Shown in pieces: positions 8,006-17,829 of a stretch of 64,000 bases of DNA. The stretch is taken from positions 558,001 through 622,000 of the forward strand of contig NZ_JBFEGG010000001.1 in the NCBI RefSeq assembly GCF_047228935.1, read 5' to 3'. The position numbers and the translations under genes are program-made. The first letter of the stretch is position 1. Each line of letters opens with the position of its first letter. The notes beneath the pieces were generated by a model. The model did no database searches, had not been told where the DNA came from, and saw nothing but the letters and a program-made list of their open reading frames with translations. Source of the stretch: Ornithinibacillus sp047228935. GTDB taxonomy: Bacteria; Bacillota; Bacilli; Bacillales; Amphibacillaceae.

Positions 8006-9399
8006 TTAATTGCCTCCTTTCCCCCGACAGTAATTTCACTTACACGTAAAGTAGGTTGACCTACATTTACTGGAATGCTACCACTAGAAGCACCGCACAT
8101 CCCAGCACCATGGCCTAGGTTGTTAGCGACCATATCAACTTTTTGAATTGTTTTTGCGCCATTACCTATTAAAGTGGCTCCGCGTAATGGTTTATCAATT
8201 TTTCCATTTTTAACTAAATATGCTTCGTTTATTGCAAAGTTATAATCACCTGTTGCAGGATTAACCTGTCCACCACCCATATACTTTGCATAAATACCAT
8301 ACTCTGTGTTCGCAATAATTTCTTCAGGAGTAGATTTTCCAGGAGCTATATATGTGTTTGTCATTCTAGATGTAGGAGCATATTTATAGGATTCACGTCT
8401 CCCAGAACCAGTTGATGCTGTGTTCATTCTACGAGAGTTGAATTTATCAATCATATATCCTTTTAGAATACCATTTTCAATAAGTACATTTTTACGAGCT
8501 TTTTCACCTTCATCATCAATATTAATCGATCCCCATTCATTTGTAATGGTCCCATCGTCAATATAGGTTACTAGGTCTGAGGCAACTTTTTCTCCAATCT
8601 TATTTGCAAAAACTGAGTTATTCTTAGCAACGGAAGAAGCTTCTAAACCGTGTCCACATGCTTCATGGAAAATTACTCCACCAAATTCATTATCAATAAT
8701 AACAGGGAATTTTCCACTTGGAGCAGGATCTGCATGAAGCATTGTCACGGCTATCCGAGCTGCTTCTTTAGCATAGTGTTCAAGGTCAAGTCCCTCAATA
8801 TACTCAAATCCTTGATATCTACCAGGGCCATAAAAACCTGTTTGCATATCGTGTTCATTTGATGCAATTGCATTAATGACAAGTCTACTTCTAACACGTG
8901 TATCTTCTACATAAGTTCCCTCTGAATTAGCAATTAGTACTTGTTGTTCCTCTTCTACTAAGCCAATCGTTGCTTGGGAAATAGAAGAATGGAAATCTCG
9001 AACTATTTGATCAGCTCTTCTTAAAATAGCAAGTTTACGAGACTTCTCAACACTATTTGGCATCAATTCGATTGGGTGAATCGTCTCAACTGATTGTTTC
9101 ATTTGTGGTAAAACTATCGTTTTCTCAGTTTTTGCTCCATGGATTGCTTGTGCAGCTGCGTTAGCAGCTTGAAGTAAGCCTTCCTTTGAAAAATCATTCG
9201 TATAAGCATATACACTATTTAGCCCTTTAAAAACCCGAATTCCAACCCCAAAGTCCCTTCCGGTCAAACTGGTTTCTAGTTTCTTGCTTTGTAATTTCAT
9301 TCTACTTGTAAAGCGATCTTCTACAAATACTTCAGAAAAGTCTCCACCTGTCGTAAGTGCTGCAGATAGTGCATCTTCAATCAGTGCCTTGTTTAACAT
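8002..9399 (-). CDS. tldD: TldD zinc metalloprotease
   Basis: 465 aa. The zinc/catalytic motif HEACGH (His245, Glu246, His250) is the HExxxH of TldD, and a Cys in the C-terminal GMCGASSGSIPV segment is placed to complete the site. It is the first gene of the tldD-tldE operon. The ATG at 9399 is preceded by AAGGGGGA, and a TATAAT box lies about 50 bases upstream on the minus strand. With TldE it degrades or trims short unfolded peptides inside the chamber formed by the heterodimer. Family knowledge is from E. coli; substrates in Firmicutes are unclear. Confidence 0.93.
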   Translation of the reverse strand: MLNKALIEDALSAALTTGGDFSEVFVEDRFTSRMKLQSKKLETSLTGRDFGVGIRVFKGLNSVYAYTNDFSKEGLLQAANAAAQAIHGAKTEKTIVLPQMKQSVETIHPIELMPNSVEKSRKLAILRRADQIVRDFHSSISQATIGLVEEEQQVLIANSEGTYVEDTRVRSRLVINAIASNEHDMQTGFYGPGRYQGFEYIEGLDLEHYAKEAARIAVTMLHADPAPSGKFPVIIDNEFGGVIFHEACGHGLEASSVAKNNSVFANKIGEKVASDLVTYIDDGTITNEWGSINIDDEGEKARKNVLIENGILKGYMIDKFNSRRMNTASTGSGRRESYKYAPTSRMTNTYIAPGKSTPEEIIANTEYGIYAKYMGGGQVNPATGDYNFAINEAYLVKNGKIDKPLRGATLIGNGAKTIQKVDMVANNLGHGAGMCGASSGSIPVNVGQPTLRVSEITVGGKEAIK

Positions 9400-9513
9400 A
9401 TAATCCCCCTTAGTATTTTTTTACTTGTCAGAATTTATTATACAACAAAAAACTATTTTTACATGAACCTGAAGGCGGGTTTAAGCTCAGACTTAAGACG
9501 TAGAAAACAAAAA

Positions 9514-9539
9514 AAAGCACTGTTAATAAACAGTACTTT
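9514..9539 (-). terminator. Terminator of the TetR gene
   Basis: Arms AAAGCACTGTT and AACAGTACTTT with one mismatch; on the minus strand it is followed by eight T. Confidence 0.85.
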
Positions 9540-10374
9540 ACGAGTTTATCCGGAAATATATCCTCAGTAAGTAAGCTAACCATTTGCATTCCGGGTTACT
9601 ACGAATATTTTCAATCAACCCATTAATAATCGCTTTAGAATGTGTGGGTTCTATAAGATGTTCTTTTAATATAAGTAAAGATTCTTTTTCAATAGAACCT
9701 TCTATTTCGTTTAAGGTAGTATCTAATAAAGTCAAAAGTTCATCTTTTGATATTTCCTCAACAAAAAAATCTTGAATCATTTCTTCATTTTCTAACGTAA
9801 TAAAGGGTATGGTTATATTTTTTGCTAAAATATCTACTTTTTCAACCAGAGATTTTGCTGCTAAATCTAGGTTTATTACGCCACTATTAAATAAGATAAT
9901 ATTGGCATAACCGTTTATTAGTCCCTTAATGGAATAGATCAAGTCGTATTTTATTTCATTTATACTTTCCCCATAAATTTTTTCCATTACTTTTAGAAAA
10001 GCTACATCTGTTTTTCTATGATAATACTGCATTCTGGAAAGTAATTCTTTATTGAGGGAGTGAGTCTGTTCTATCATGAGAAATTTTGCTAAGTCTCTAT
10101 GTTTTAAGAATGCATCAAAAATTTTATGGAATATTTGATATAAAGTGTCCTTTGTTATTCTGTTACTGACCGTGTAGTCAAGGTCAGCGGTAATTAATTG
10201 CATGAAGTGATCGATGATTGAAAGTATAAGTTCGTCCTTCGATTTAAATGATAAATAAAAAGCACCTTTAGAAATACCACAGTATTCTGTTATCTGTTGT
10301 ACGGAGGTTTCTTTAATTCCTTGTTTGGCAAATAACTCTAGTGCTTTTTCCATAATTAATTGTTTTTTATTCAT
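9538..10374 (-). CDS. TetR/AcrR-family regulator, likely repressor of the RND exporter
   Basis: 278 aa from the ATG at 10374, which has AGGAGAG 9 bases upstream; a 10-codon extension has no such site. The N-terminal HTH is typical: ALELFAKQGIKETSVQQITE followed by CGISKGAFYLSFKSKDEL. At 278 aa it is longer than the usual 190-220 aa TetR; the extra C-terminal 70-80 residues are helical and may be part of the ligand or dimer domain. It is divergent from the RND gene with about 100 bases between starts, and the likely operator overlaps that gene's promoter. It probably represses the exporter until a substrate binds. Confidence 0.85.
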   Translation of the reverse strand: MNKKQLIMEKALELFAKQGIKETSVQQITEYCGISKGAFYLSFKSKDELILSIIDHFMQLITADLDYTVSNRITKDTLYQIFHKIFDAFLKHRDLAKFLMIEQTHSLNKELLSRMQYYHRKTDVAFLKVMEKIYGESINEIKYDLIYSIKGLINGYANIILFNSGVINLDLAAKSLVEKVDILAKNITIPFITLENEEMIQDFFVEEISKDELLTLLDTTLNEIEGSIEKESLLILKEHLIEPTHSKAIINGLIENIRSNPECKWLAYLLRIYFRINS

Positions 10375-10408
10375 TTGTAAAATCTCTCCTAAAATTATGA
10401 GCATTCAG

Positions 10409-10438
10409 TTGACAAACTGACCGGATAGTCATTAGTAT
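10409..10438 (+). promoter_or_regulatory. Promoter of the RND exporter with probable TetR operator
   Basis: A perfect -35 TTGACA (10409-10414) and a -10-like TAGTAT (10433-10438) are 18 bases apart. The spacer holds TGACCGGATAGTCA, a TGAC/GTCA dyad of the type bound by TetR proteins, and CAGTTGACAAACTG overlaps the -35. The assignment is from symmetry and position. Confidence 0.6.
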
Positions 10439-10480
10439 AGGATAGTAAGTTTTAAAAGTCAATTTAGGGTAGGTGTAAGC

Positions 10481-13400
10481 GTGAAGAACTTTGTTAACTT
10501 TGTCATAAAAAATAAGCTAGCTATTTGGCTATTGACAATTATTATTGTTGTTACAGGAATGTACTCAGGTTCTCGTATGAAAACAGAAATGATTCCTGAT
10601 ATTTCTATTCCATACTTAATGGTGAATGGTGTATATCCTGGTGCAACACCTGAACAGGTTATGGAAGAAGTTTCGATCCCAATTGAGAAAACAGTGGAGA
10701 ATTTAGAAGATGTTAACGCTGTTTACTCTAATTCCTATGCCAATATGGCTAGCATTCAAATCGAATATGACTATGGAATTGATATGGATGAGGCGAAACG
10801 TGCATTAGATTCTGCTTTAGATAATGTGACATTGCCAGAAGATGCACAAGAACCAACTGTTACATCTATTAGTATGGACATGATGCCAGTTGTCGCATTA
10901 AGTATTAGTAGTGAAACAGAAGACATTGTAGATCTAACTTCTACCGTGGAAGACATCATTCTTCCAAAGCTTGAAAAATTAGATGGGGTAGCATCTGCAA
11001 CAATTACGGGCCAACATGTAGAAGAAATAGAATTACGTTATGATGAAGAAAAGATGGCTGACTTTGGCATAACAGAAGATGATGTCAAGCAGATGATACA
11101 AGCTAGTGATATGGCTATTTCCTTAGGGTTGTATGAATTTGAGGAAGGAGAGCAAGCGGTTTCACTAGATGGGAAATTCATGTCTGAAAAGGAATTGAAA
11201 GACATGTTAATTCCTTCTGAAACACAACCACTTCCATTCGTAAAGTTACGTGATATCGCAACTGTTGACGTAGTAGGTAAAGTTCAATCTATTTCACGAA
11301 CAAATGGAGAGAATGCAATTGCTATTCAGGTAGTAAAAGGACAAGATGCGAATACAGTTGATGTTGTTAATGCTGTGAAAGATTTAATGGAAGATGAAGA
11401 GTCCAATATTGAAGGGTTAATAGTAGATATTTCTCTTGACCAAGGAGAACCGATTGAGGATTCAGTAGCAACCATGGTTGAAAAGGCAGTATTTGGTGGC
11501 TTAATCGCGATTCTAATCATTTTACTATTCTTACGTGATTTCAAATCAACGATTATTTCTATTGTTTCAATTCCAGTTTCTATTTTTATTGCGTTAATGC
11601 TCCTTAACTGGATGGATATTACATTAAACATTATGACGCTAGGTGCAATTACAGTTGCAATAGGTCGTGTTATTGATGACTCGATAGTAGTAGTTGAAAA
11701 TATATATCGTCGACTACATTTAAAAGAAGAAAAACTTACAGGTAGAGCGTTAGTTCGTGAAGCTACCATAGAAATGTTTAAACCGATTGCGTCATCTACT
11801 TTAGTTACCGTAGCGGTATTTGCCCCTCTTATTTTTGTAGGTGGAATGGTTGGCGAGTTGTTCATGCCTTTTGCCCTAACAATGACTTTTGCTCTTGGTG
11901 GATCATTGTTAGTTGCGATAACTATCGTACCGGCACTCTCTCACTTCTTATTTAAGAAGAAATTATATAGTGAGAAAAAGGAAATGAAGCACAAAGAAGT
12001 TGGCAAATTAGCGAATTGGTATAAAGGAATTTTACGTTGGACGTTAAACCATAAGATTATTACTTCTTTAGTAGCGATTATTATGTTAGTTGGAAGTTTA
12101 CTACTAACACCACTTATTGGCTTTAGTTTCTTAGGTAGTGAAGAGGAAAAAGTAATGTACTTAACTTACACTCCTGCTACTGGTGAAATAGAAGAAGAAA
12201 CTGTGGCAAATGTTACCGAAGTTGAAGAAGAAATGCTGAAGAGGAAAGATATTGAAATCGTTCAGTTGTCCATTACGGAAAACGATCCACAAGCCTCCAT
12301 GATGATGGGTGGTGGTGGAGGTGCATTAATGTACCTCATATTTGATGAAGATATGGAGAACTTCCCTGAGGTTCGAGAAGAAATTGAAGAATATGTATTC
12401 AATATTGGTCAGTCTGGTGAATGGAAGAGTCAAAACTTCTCATCAATGTCCTTCTCATCTAATGAAATTAGCTACACATTATATAGTGAAAACTTAGATA
12501 GACTAAATGAAGCAGTATCTATGGTCGAAGATGTAATGGCAGAAAACGAAGGATTAAAGGATGTAAGTTCAAGTAAAGAAGAATCTTATGTAGAATACAC
12601 CTTTAAAGTAGATCAAGAGGAACTTCTACAATATGGTTTAACAACTGGACAAATATTTATGGCCTTAAATCCTAATAGAACAGAAGATATTTTAACTACT
12701 ATTGAAAAAGATGGTACTAATCTTAATGTCATCGTCAAACACGATGAGGAAGTTCAACAACCAAAATCTATAGATGAAATGCTAGATATTGACATAGAAA
12801 CAGCACTAGGAACCACAATGCCACTTTCTGAACTAGTTACAGTAGAAGAAGGTACAACTTTAAATACGTTAGCTCGTAGTGAAGGGGAATATTACGCTAC
12901 CGTAACCGGCACGATCGTCTATGACGATATCTCGAAAGTATCTAGTGAAGTTGAAGAAAAGATAAGTGAATTAGAACTTCCAAAAGGTGTTACAACTGGT
13001 GTTGCTGGTGTAACCGCTGATATGGAGGAGACATTCACACAACTTGGTTTTGCAATGCTTGCTGCGATATTAATTGTATACTTTATCCTAGTTGTAACGT
13101 TCGGGGAAGGTCTTGCGCCATTTGCCATTCTATTCTCCTTACCGTTTGCAGTAATAGGTTCATTTGTAGGATTATTAATTGCTGGTGAAACTATTTCTGT
13201 AACAGTTATGATGGGATTACTGATGTTAATTGGAATTGTAGTAACTAATGCGATTGTACTCGTGGATCGAATTATTCATATGGAACGAGAAGGATTGGGA
13301 ATGCGTGATGCGATCCTTGAAGCTGGTGCAACACGACTTCGCCCAATTCTAATGACTGCGATAGCAACAATTGGTGCACTTATTCCAATGCTATTTGGAA

Positions 13401-13555
13401 ATGCGGGCGGTGGTTTAATTTCTAAAGGCCTTGCTATTACGGTAATCGGTGGATTAGCAAGCTCGACATTGTTAACATTAATCATTGTTCCAATTGTTTA
13501 TGAAATACTTTCCAAAATGTTTAAGAAAAATCGTAAAGAAATAATCGAAAACTAA
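10481..13555 (+). CDS. RND-superfamily efflux transporter (SwrC/AcrB-like)
   Basis: 1024 aa, GTG start with AGGG upstream. The layout is that of an HAE-type RND pump: helix 1 near residues 13-30, a large periplasm-like loop to about 330, six helices including GAITVAIGRVIDDSIVVVEN (helix 4 with paired Asp that carry protons), a second large loop, then six more helices ending in TLIIVPIVYEIL. A Gly/Met patch MMMGGGGGA lies in the second loop. In Gram-positives these pumps act without TolC; SwrC of B. subtilis gives self-resistance to surfactin. The neighbouring TetR suggests induction by an amphipathic compound. It is monocistronic and ends in a terminator. Confidence 0.9.
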   Translation: MKNFVNFVIKNKLAIWLLTIIIVVTGMYSGSRMKTEMIPDISIPYLMVNGVYPGATPEQVMEEVSIPIEKTVENLEDVNAVYSNSYANMASIQIEYDYGIDMDEAKRALDSALDNVTLPEDAQEPTVTSISMDMMPVVALSISSETEDIVDLTSTVEDIILPKLEKLDGVASATITGQHVEEIELRYDEEKMADFGITEDDVKQMIQASDMAISLGLYEFEEGEQAVSLDGKFMSEKELKDMLIPSETQPLPFVKLRDIATVDVVGKVQSISRTNGENAIAIQVVKGQDANTVDVVNAVKDLMEDEESNIEGLIVDISLDQGEPIEDSVATMVEKAVFGGLIAILIILLFLRDFKSTIISIVSIPVSIFIALMLLNWMDITLNIMTLGAITVAIGRVIDDSIVVVENIYRRLHLKEEKLTGRALVREATIEMFKPIASSTLVTVAVFAPLIFVGGMVGELFMPFALTMTFALGGSLLVAITIVPALSHFLFKKKLYSEKKEMKHKEVGKLANWYKGILRWTLNHKIITSLVAIIMLVGSLLLTPLIGFSFLGSEEEKVMYLTYTPATGEIEEETVANVTEVEEEMLKRKDIEIVQLSITENDPQASMMMGGGGGALMYLIFDEDMENFPEVREEIEEYVFNIGQSGEWKSQNFSSMSFSSNEISYTLYSENLDRLNEAVSMVEDVMAENEGLKDVSSSKEESYVEYTFKVDQEELLQYGLTTGQIFMALNPNRTEDILTTIEKDGTNLNVIVKHDEEVQQPKSIDEMLDIDIETALGTTMPLSELVTVEEGTTLNTLARSEGEYYATVTGTIVYDDISKVSSEVEEKISELELPKGVTTGVAGVTADMEETFTQLGFAMLAAILIVYFILVVTFGEGLAPFAILFSLPFAVIGSFVGLLIAGETISVTVMMGLLMLIGIVVTNAIVLVDRIIHMEREGLGMRDAILEAGATRLRPILMTAIATIGALIPMLFGNAGGGLISKGLAITVIGGLASSTLLTLIIVPIVYEILSKMFKKNRKEIIEN

Positions 13556-13558
13556 AAT

Positions 13559-13605
13559 AAAAGGGCTATCTTCATCGAATTAATGGTGAGGATAGCCCTT
13601 TTTAC
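13559..13605 (+). terminator. Terminator of the RND gene
   Basis: AAAAGGGCTATC / GATAGCCCTTTT around a 20-base loop, with the T-run continuing. Confidence 0.85.
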
Positions 13606-13717
13606 ATTGTTTTTTATCATTACATAGTTTGGGAAAATAGTTTTTTGAAAATATCATTAGCGGCCAATATATGAATGAGCTATAATTTATACATATATTA
13701 GGGGAAAAGGAGTAATT

Positions 13718-14941
13718 ATGATGATTTATTCATTAATACAACCCGATGATACGTGGGTATTATGGGCTTTTTTAGCTGGATGGGCCGCACTTAGTATTTA
13801 TTTGGAACAGAAATATGAATGGGCCTCTAAAATATCTGGAGCAATAGTAGCATTAGTAGGAGCTATGGTACTTGCCAATTTAAATATAATTCCAACTGAT
13901 TCACCAGTCTATGATACAGTTTGGACATATGTTATACCATTAGCTATTCCGTTACTACTTTTCCAGTCAAACATATTAAAAATCTGGAATGAAAGTGGTA
14001 GATTATTAGTTATATTCCTAATAAGCTCTATCGGTACAGTGGTAGGAGCAATTGTTGGATTCTTTTTATTAAAGGACTTAATTCCGGACTTATATAAAGT
14101 AGTTGGCATGATGACAGGGTCTTACATTGGGGGAAGTGTAAACTTAGCGGCTTTATCGGCAAGGTTTGAAACTCCTGGAGATTTATTATCATCGACCGTT
14201 GTTGCTGATAATTTGATGATGGCTATATATTTTCTTATTCTAATGGTAATGCCGACCCTAGCTTTTTTCCGAAAACGTTACAAAGCTCCATACCAGGAGT
14301 TAATAGAGAAGTCAACCGGTGAAGATAATAAAAATTTAGCAGCTTCTTATTGGCAAAGAAAAGAGGTTTCATTAAAGGACATTGGCCTTGCAGTAGGTTC
14401 TGCATTTACACTAGTTGCTATATCATTTAAGTTAGCTGAGGTTTTAGATTCCTTAATTCCTTCAGGTGAGAATGTTAACTTTATATGGAATGCTTTAAAC
14501 GGGATATTCGGGGATAAATATTTAATGTTAACAACTATAACACTATTTACAGTAACCGTTTTCTCGCGTTTTTTTGAAAGTATAAAAGGTGCTCAGGAAA
14601 TTGGAACTTATCTAATCTATATATTCTTTGTAGTAATTGGTGTACCAGCCTCACTTCCTATCATCTTACAAAACGCACCATTGTTGTTTGTATTAGTATT
14701 GATTATGGTTTCGTTAAATATGATTATCTCTTTTGTATTCGGAAAACTATTTAAATTTAATTTAGAAGAAATTATTCTAGCTAGTAATGCCAACATAGGT
14801 GGTCCAACAACAGCAGCTGCAATGGCTATTTCTAAAGGTTGGACGAAACTTGTTGCGCCAATATTAATTATCGGTACACTTGGATATGTAATTGGAAATT
14901 ATATTGGTGCTGCAATTGGATATTGGTTTGGTTTATATTAA
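13718..14941 (+). CDS. DUF819-family membrane protein (YjcL-like)
   Basis: 407 aa with about ten hydrophobic helices. AAAGGAG lies 5 bases before the first ATG and 8 before the second, so the start is 13718 or 13721. SYIGGSVNLAAL and SNANIGGPTTAAAMA are the paired GG/N-rich hairpins characteristic of DUF819. These repeat in inverted halves, as in secondary carriers, so a transporter role is likely but no substrate is established for the family. A TATAAT box lies about 35 bases upstream. It is flanked by terminators on both sides and so is monocistronic. Confidence 0.85.
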   Translation: MMIYSLIQPDDTWVLWAFLAGWAALSIYLEQKYEWASKISGAIVALVGAMVLANLNIIPTDSPVYDTVWTYVIPLAIPLLLFQSNILKIWNESGRLLVIFLISSIGTVVGAIVGFFLLKDLIPDLYKVVGMMTGSYIGGSVNLAALSARFETPGDLLSSTVVADNLMMAIYFLILMVMPTLAFFRKRYKAPYQELIEKSTGEDNKNLAASYWQRKEVSLKDIGLAVGSAFTLVAISFKLAEVLDSLIPSGENVNFIWNALNGIFGDKYLMLTTITLFTVTVFSRFFESIKGAQEIGTYLIYIFFVVIGVPASLPIILQNAPLLFVLVLIMVSLNMIISFVFGKLFKFNLEEIILASNANIGGPTTAAAMAISKGWTKLVAPILIIGTLGYVIGNYIGAAIGYWFGLY

Positions 14942-14947
14942 GAGAGA

Positions 14948-14982
14948 AAAGGATACAGGTCTTAAGGCTTGTATCTTTTTTT
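14948..14982 (+). terminator. Terminator of the DUF819 gene
   Basis: GATACA / TGTATC outer stem with wobble pairs inside, followed by seven T. Confidence 0.75.
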
Positions 14983-15196
14983 AGTACATATCAGTTTATA
15001 AAAGCGTAGGCAGTTTATTCGCAAATTAATTGTCTTTTAGTGTACTATTAAGTGAGAAATAATCTCATTTACTAATAATATGCTAAATATGATTTGAAAT
15101 ATAAATGTGATAAGAAATTAACGTTAAGCGAGGATTTCATATTATAAACTAACAATATTTGTAGGTATGGGCTACAGCTTTTAGGGGGAAGCAGGC

Positions 15197-15763
15197 ATGA
15201 AGATTGTTGGAATATCTGGTTCGATAATCGGTTCGAAAACAAGAACCGCAATGGAGTATACAATAAAATCATTGATTGATAAATATCCCAACGTAGATGT
15301 TACTTTATTAGATTTAAAAGATTATGATCTTCAATTTAGTGATGGTCGGAATTATTTAGAATATAGTGGTGACACTAGTTATGTTTTAAAAACGATTATG
15401 GAAGCGGATGCTGTCATTATAGGAACACCTATCTTCCAAGCATCCATACCAGCTCCACTGAAAAATATATTTGATTTATTACCCGAAAAGGCATTTTTAG
15501 ATAAAGTTGTTGGTATGGTAGTTACTGCCGGATCTGCAAAACATTTCCTAGTAGCGGAACAGCAATTAAAGCCAATTTTATCTTATATGAAAGCACAAGT
15601 TATCCAGACGTATGTGTTTATAGAAGAACGGGACTTTTATAACAAAGAGATTACTAATGATGATATATTTTTCCGAATTGACACCCTAGTAGAGGATACT
15701 GTTACGTTAATAGAAACGTATCAAACTATTCGAATGGAAAAAGAAGAGGAATATGGATTTTAA
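15197..15763 (+). CDS. NADPH-dependent FMN reductase family protein (SsuE-like)
   Basis: 188 aa flavodoxin-like protein. The N-terminus MKIVGISGSIIGSKTRT carries the GSxxxxSxT-type phosphate loop for FMN, and GTPIFQASIPAPLKNIFDLL is the second flavin-contact motif of the family. AGGGGG lies 8 bases before the ATG. It probably reduces FMN with NAD(P)H, supplying reduced flavin or acting on quinone-like or azo substrates. No sulfonate monooxygenase gene lies nearby, so an alkanesulfonate role is not supported. A 255-base upstream gap holds only AT-rich sequence. Confidence 0.8.
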   Translation: MKIVGISGSIIGSKTRTAMEYTIKSLIDKYPNVDVTLLDLKDYDLQFSDGRNYLEYSGDTSYVLKTIMEADAVIIGTPIFQASIPAPLKNIFDLLPEKAFLDKVVGMVVTAGSAKHFLVAEQQLKPILSYMKAQVIQTYVFIEERDFYNKEITNDDIFFRIDTLVEDTVTLIETYQTIRMEKEEEYGF

Positions 15764-15795
15764 AAGAACTTGGAATTCTTCCAGGTTCTTTTTAC
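15762..15795 (+). terminator. Terminator of the FMN reductase gene
   Basis: AAAAGAACTTGG / CCAGGTTCTTTT with one G-U pair, and a T-run. Confidence 0.85.
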
Positions 15796-15864
15796 ATAAA
15801 GGATAGGTCGGTATTTGGTTAGTTTGGTATAATATTAATGTTTAAATCAAAAAGGGGCACTGAA

Positions 15865-17814
15865 ATGAATAAAACTATCGGAATCCTTGCTCATGTTGAT
15901 GCTGGTAAAACTACTTTTTCTGAACAAGTTCTTTTTCATACAAAGTCAATAAAGGAAAGAGGAAGAGTTGATCATCAGAGTGCTTTTCTTGATAGTCATG
16001 AGATTGAGAAGCAACGTGGTATTACTGTATTTGCAGATCAAGGATATTTTACTTATAAGGATTCTGCCTATTATTTAATTGATACTCCAGGACATGTCGA
16101 CTTTTCACCGGAAATGGAACGGGCGATTCAAGTGATGGATTATGCCATTATTATAATCAGTGCTGTAGAAGGTATAGAAGGACATACCGAAACGGTTTGG
16201 AAGTTACTGCAAAAGCATCAAGTTCCAGTTTTTTTCTTTATAAATAAGATAGATAGAACTGGAGCAGATGTAAAACAAGTAATGGATGATATCCGGAAAG
16301 CTTTTTCGGAAAATATAATAGACATTTCTGGTTACGACGAACGGATATTAAGTGAAGGGGTAATAGAATTTATTGCAGAACGTGATGAAGCGTTATTGGA
16401 GTATTATTTGGAAAATGGTTATGATGCTGAAAAATGGTTAAATAATATGAAGTTAATGATTAAAGATTCCCGACTTTTTCCAGTGTCATGCGGTTCTGCG
16501 TTACATGATACCGGAGTTAAAGAGTTCTTCCATACATTTGATCTTTTAACTACATCAGAATATAGCATTGAAGAGCCTTTTGCGGGAAGAGTCTATAAAA
16601 TACGTTACGATGATTCTGGAACAAGGATAACATATGTAAAAGCGTTAAGTGGAAAATTAAAGGTTCGAGATGAGGTAACATATCATAATCAAGCAGTTGA
16701 CATAACAGAGAAGGTAACCCAAATACGAAGGCAAAATGGTAGTGTGTATAAAGTTGTTTCTGAAGTAGAAGCTGGGGAGTTGTTTGGCGTTATTGGACTA
16801 ACTAAAGCTAGTATTGGAAATGGAATTGGTGCAATAACGGATAAATACAATTATGAAATGGTGCCAACACTTCGTTCGAAAGTTGTGTTTGAGCCTTATG
16901 TTAATGTGAAAGAAGCATTAGCTTTTTTTAAAGTATTAGATGCTGAAGATCCTTCCTTAAAGGTGTTATGGGAAGAAAAACTTCAACAAATTCACATTCA
17001 TGTAATGGGAACTATTCAACTTGAAGTACTTGAGCAAGTTATTATTGATCGTTTCGGACTAAAAGTAGCATTCGAAAAACCTGAAATCCTATATAAAGAG
17101 ACAGTATCAACTGATGTAATTGGTTATGGTCATTTTGAACCACTTAGACATTATGCCGAAGTGCATTTAAAAATTGAACCAGGAGACAGGAATAGTGGTA
17201 TTCAATATGAAAGTAAATGTCATACAGACCATCTTTCTATTGGATTGCAGAATTTAATTAAGCAACATATCTTCGAAAGAGAACATCATGGATTACTCAC
17301 AGGATCAGCAATTACTGATGTAAAGATAACGCTTCTAACTGGAAGAGCACATCCTAAACATACTCATGGAGGAGATTTTCGTGAGGCGACATTTAGAGCT
17401 TTAAGGCAGGGGTTAGAAAAGGCTAACAATATATTGTTAGAACCATACTATTCCTTTAAAATCAAAGTAGACATAGAACAGATTGGACGTGTATTATCTG
17501 ATATTCAAACGGCTCATGGTCGGTTTGATGCACCAGTGACAGAAGGGGAAAAAGTAACCATTACAGGTACAGTGCCTGTCGCAACATTTATGGATTATTC
17601 CCAGAAACTTGCGTCGTTTACGAAGGGAAAGGGAAGTATCACGCTTACATTTTATGGCTATGACGAGTGCCACAATGAAAATGATATAATTGATAGGATA
17701 TCTTATGATAAAGATGCTGACCCAGATTACACGTCATCTTCAGTGTTTTGTGCTAAGGGGGCAGGTTACAGTGTGAAGTGGGAAGAAGCAGAGAAGTTGA
17801 TGCATTTATTATAA
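15865..17814 (+). CDS. Translational GTPase of the Tet ribosomal-protection/EF-G-like family
   Basis: 649 aa from the ATG at 15865 (AAGGGG 7 bases upstream); an in-frame ATG 9 codons earlier has no ribosome binding site. G motifs are all present: G1 AHVDAGKTT, G2 region EKQRGIT, G3 DTPGHVDF, G4 NKID, G5 SCGSA. Length and domain order match Tet(M)/Tet(O) (639 aa). The domain IV tip, however, reads GRAHPKHTHGGDFRE instead of the YYSPVSTPADF loop of Tet(M), a form seen in chromosomal Tet-like GTPases of Firmicutes. It may release tetracycline or another decoding-centre ligand, or act as a ribosome rescue factor. The GNAT gene follows after 15 bases and is probably co-transcribed. Confidence 0.8.
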   Translation: MNKTIGILAHVDAGKTTFSEQVLFHTKSIKERGRVDHQSAFLDSHEIEKQRGITVFADQGYFTYKDSAYYLIDTPGHVDFSPEMERAIQVMDYAIIIISAVEGIEGHTETVWKLLQKHQVPVFFFINKIDRTGADVKQVMDDIRKAFSENIIDISGYDERILSEGVIEFIAERDEALLEYYLENGYDAEKWLNNMKLMIKDSRLFPVSCGSALHDTGVKEFFHTFDLLTTSEYSIEEPFAGRVYKIRYDDSGTRITYVKALSGKLKVRDEVTYHNQAVDITEKVTQIRRQNGSVYKVVSEVEAGELFGVIGLTKASIGNGIGAITDKYNYEMVPTLRSKVVFEPYVNVKEALAFFKVLDAEDPSLKVLWEEKLQQIHIHVMGTIQLEVLEQVIIDRFGLKVAFEKPEILYKETVSTDVIGYGHFEPLRHYAEVHLKIEPGDRNSGIQYESKCHTDHLSIGLQNLIKQHIFEREHHGLLTGSAITDVKITLLTGRAHPKHTHGGDFREATFRALRQGLEKANNILLEPYYSFKIKVDIEQIGRVLSDIQTAHGRFDAPVTEGEKVTITGTVPVATFMDYSQKLASFTKGKGSITLTFYGYDECHNENDIIDRISYDKDADPDYTSSSVFCAKGAGYSVKWEEAEKLMHLL

Positions 17815-17829
17815 AAAGGGGAGATTTGG

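Noticed and set aside
6653..9399. TldD/TldE as part of a bacteriocin maturation cluster
   Set aside because: No precursor peptide, modification enzyme or exporter lies beside the pair; the neighbours are unrelated.
11326..11865. 179-aa minus-strand frame opposite the RND gene
   Set aside because: Antisense shadow of a highly biased coding region; no SD and no family features.
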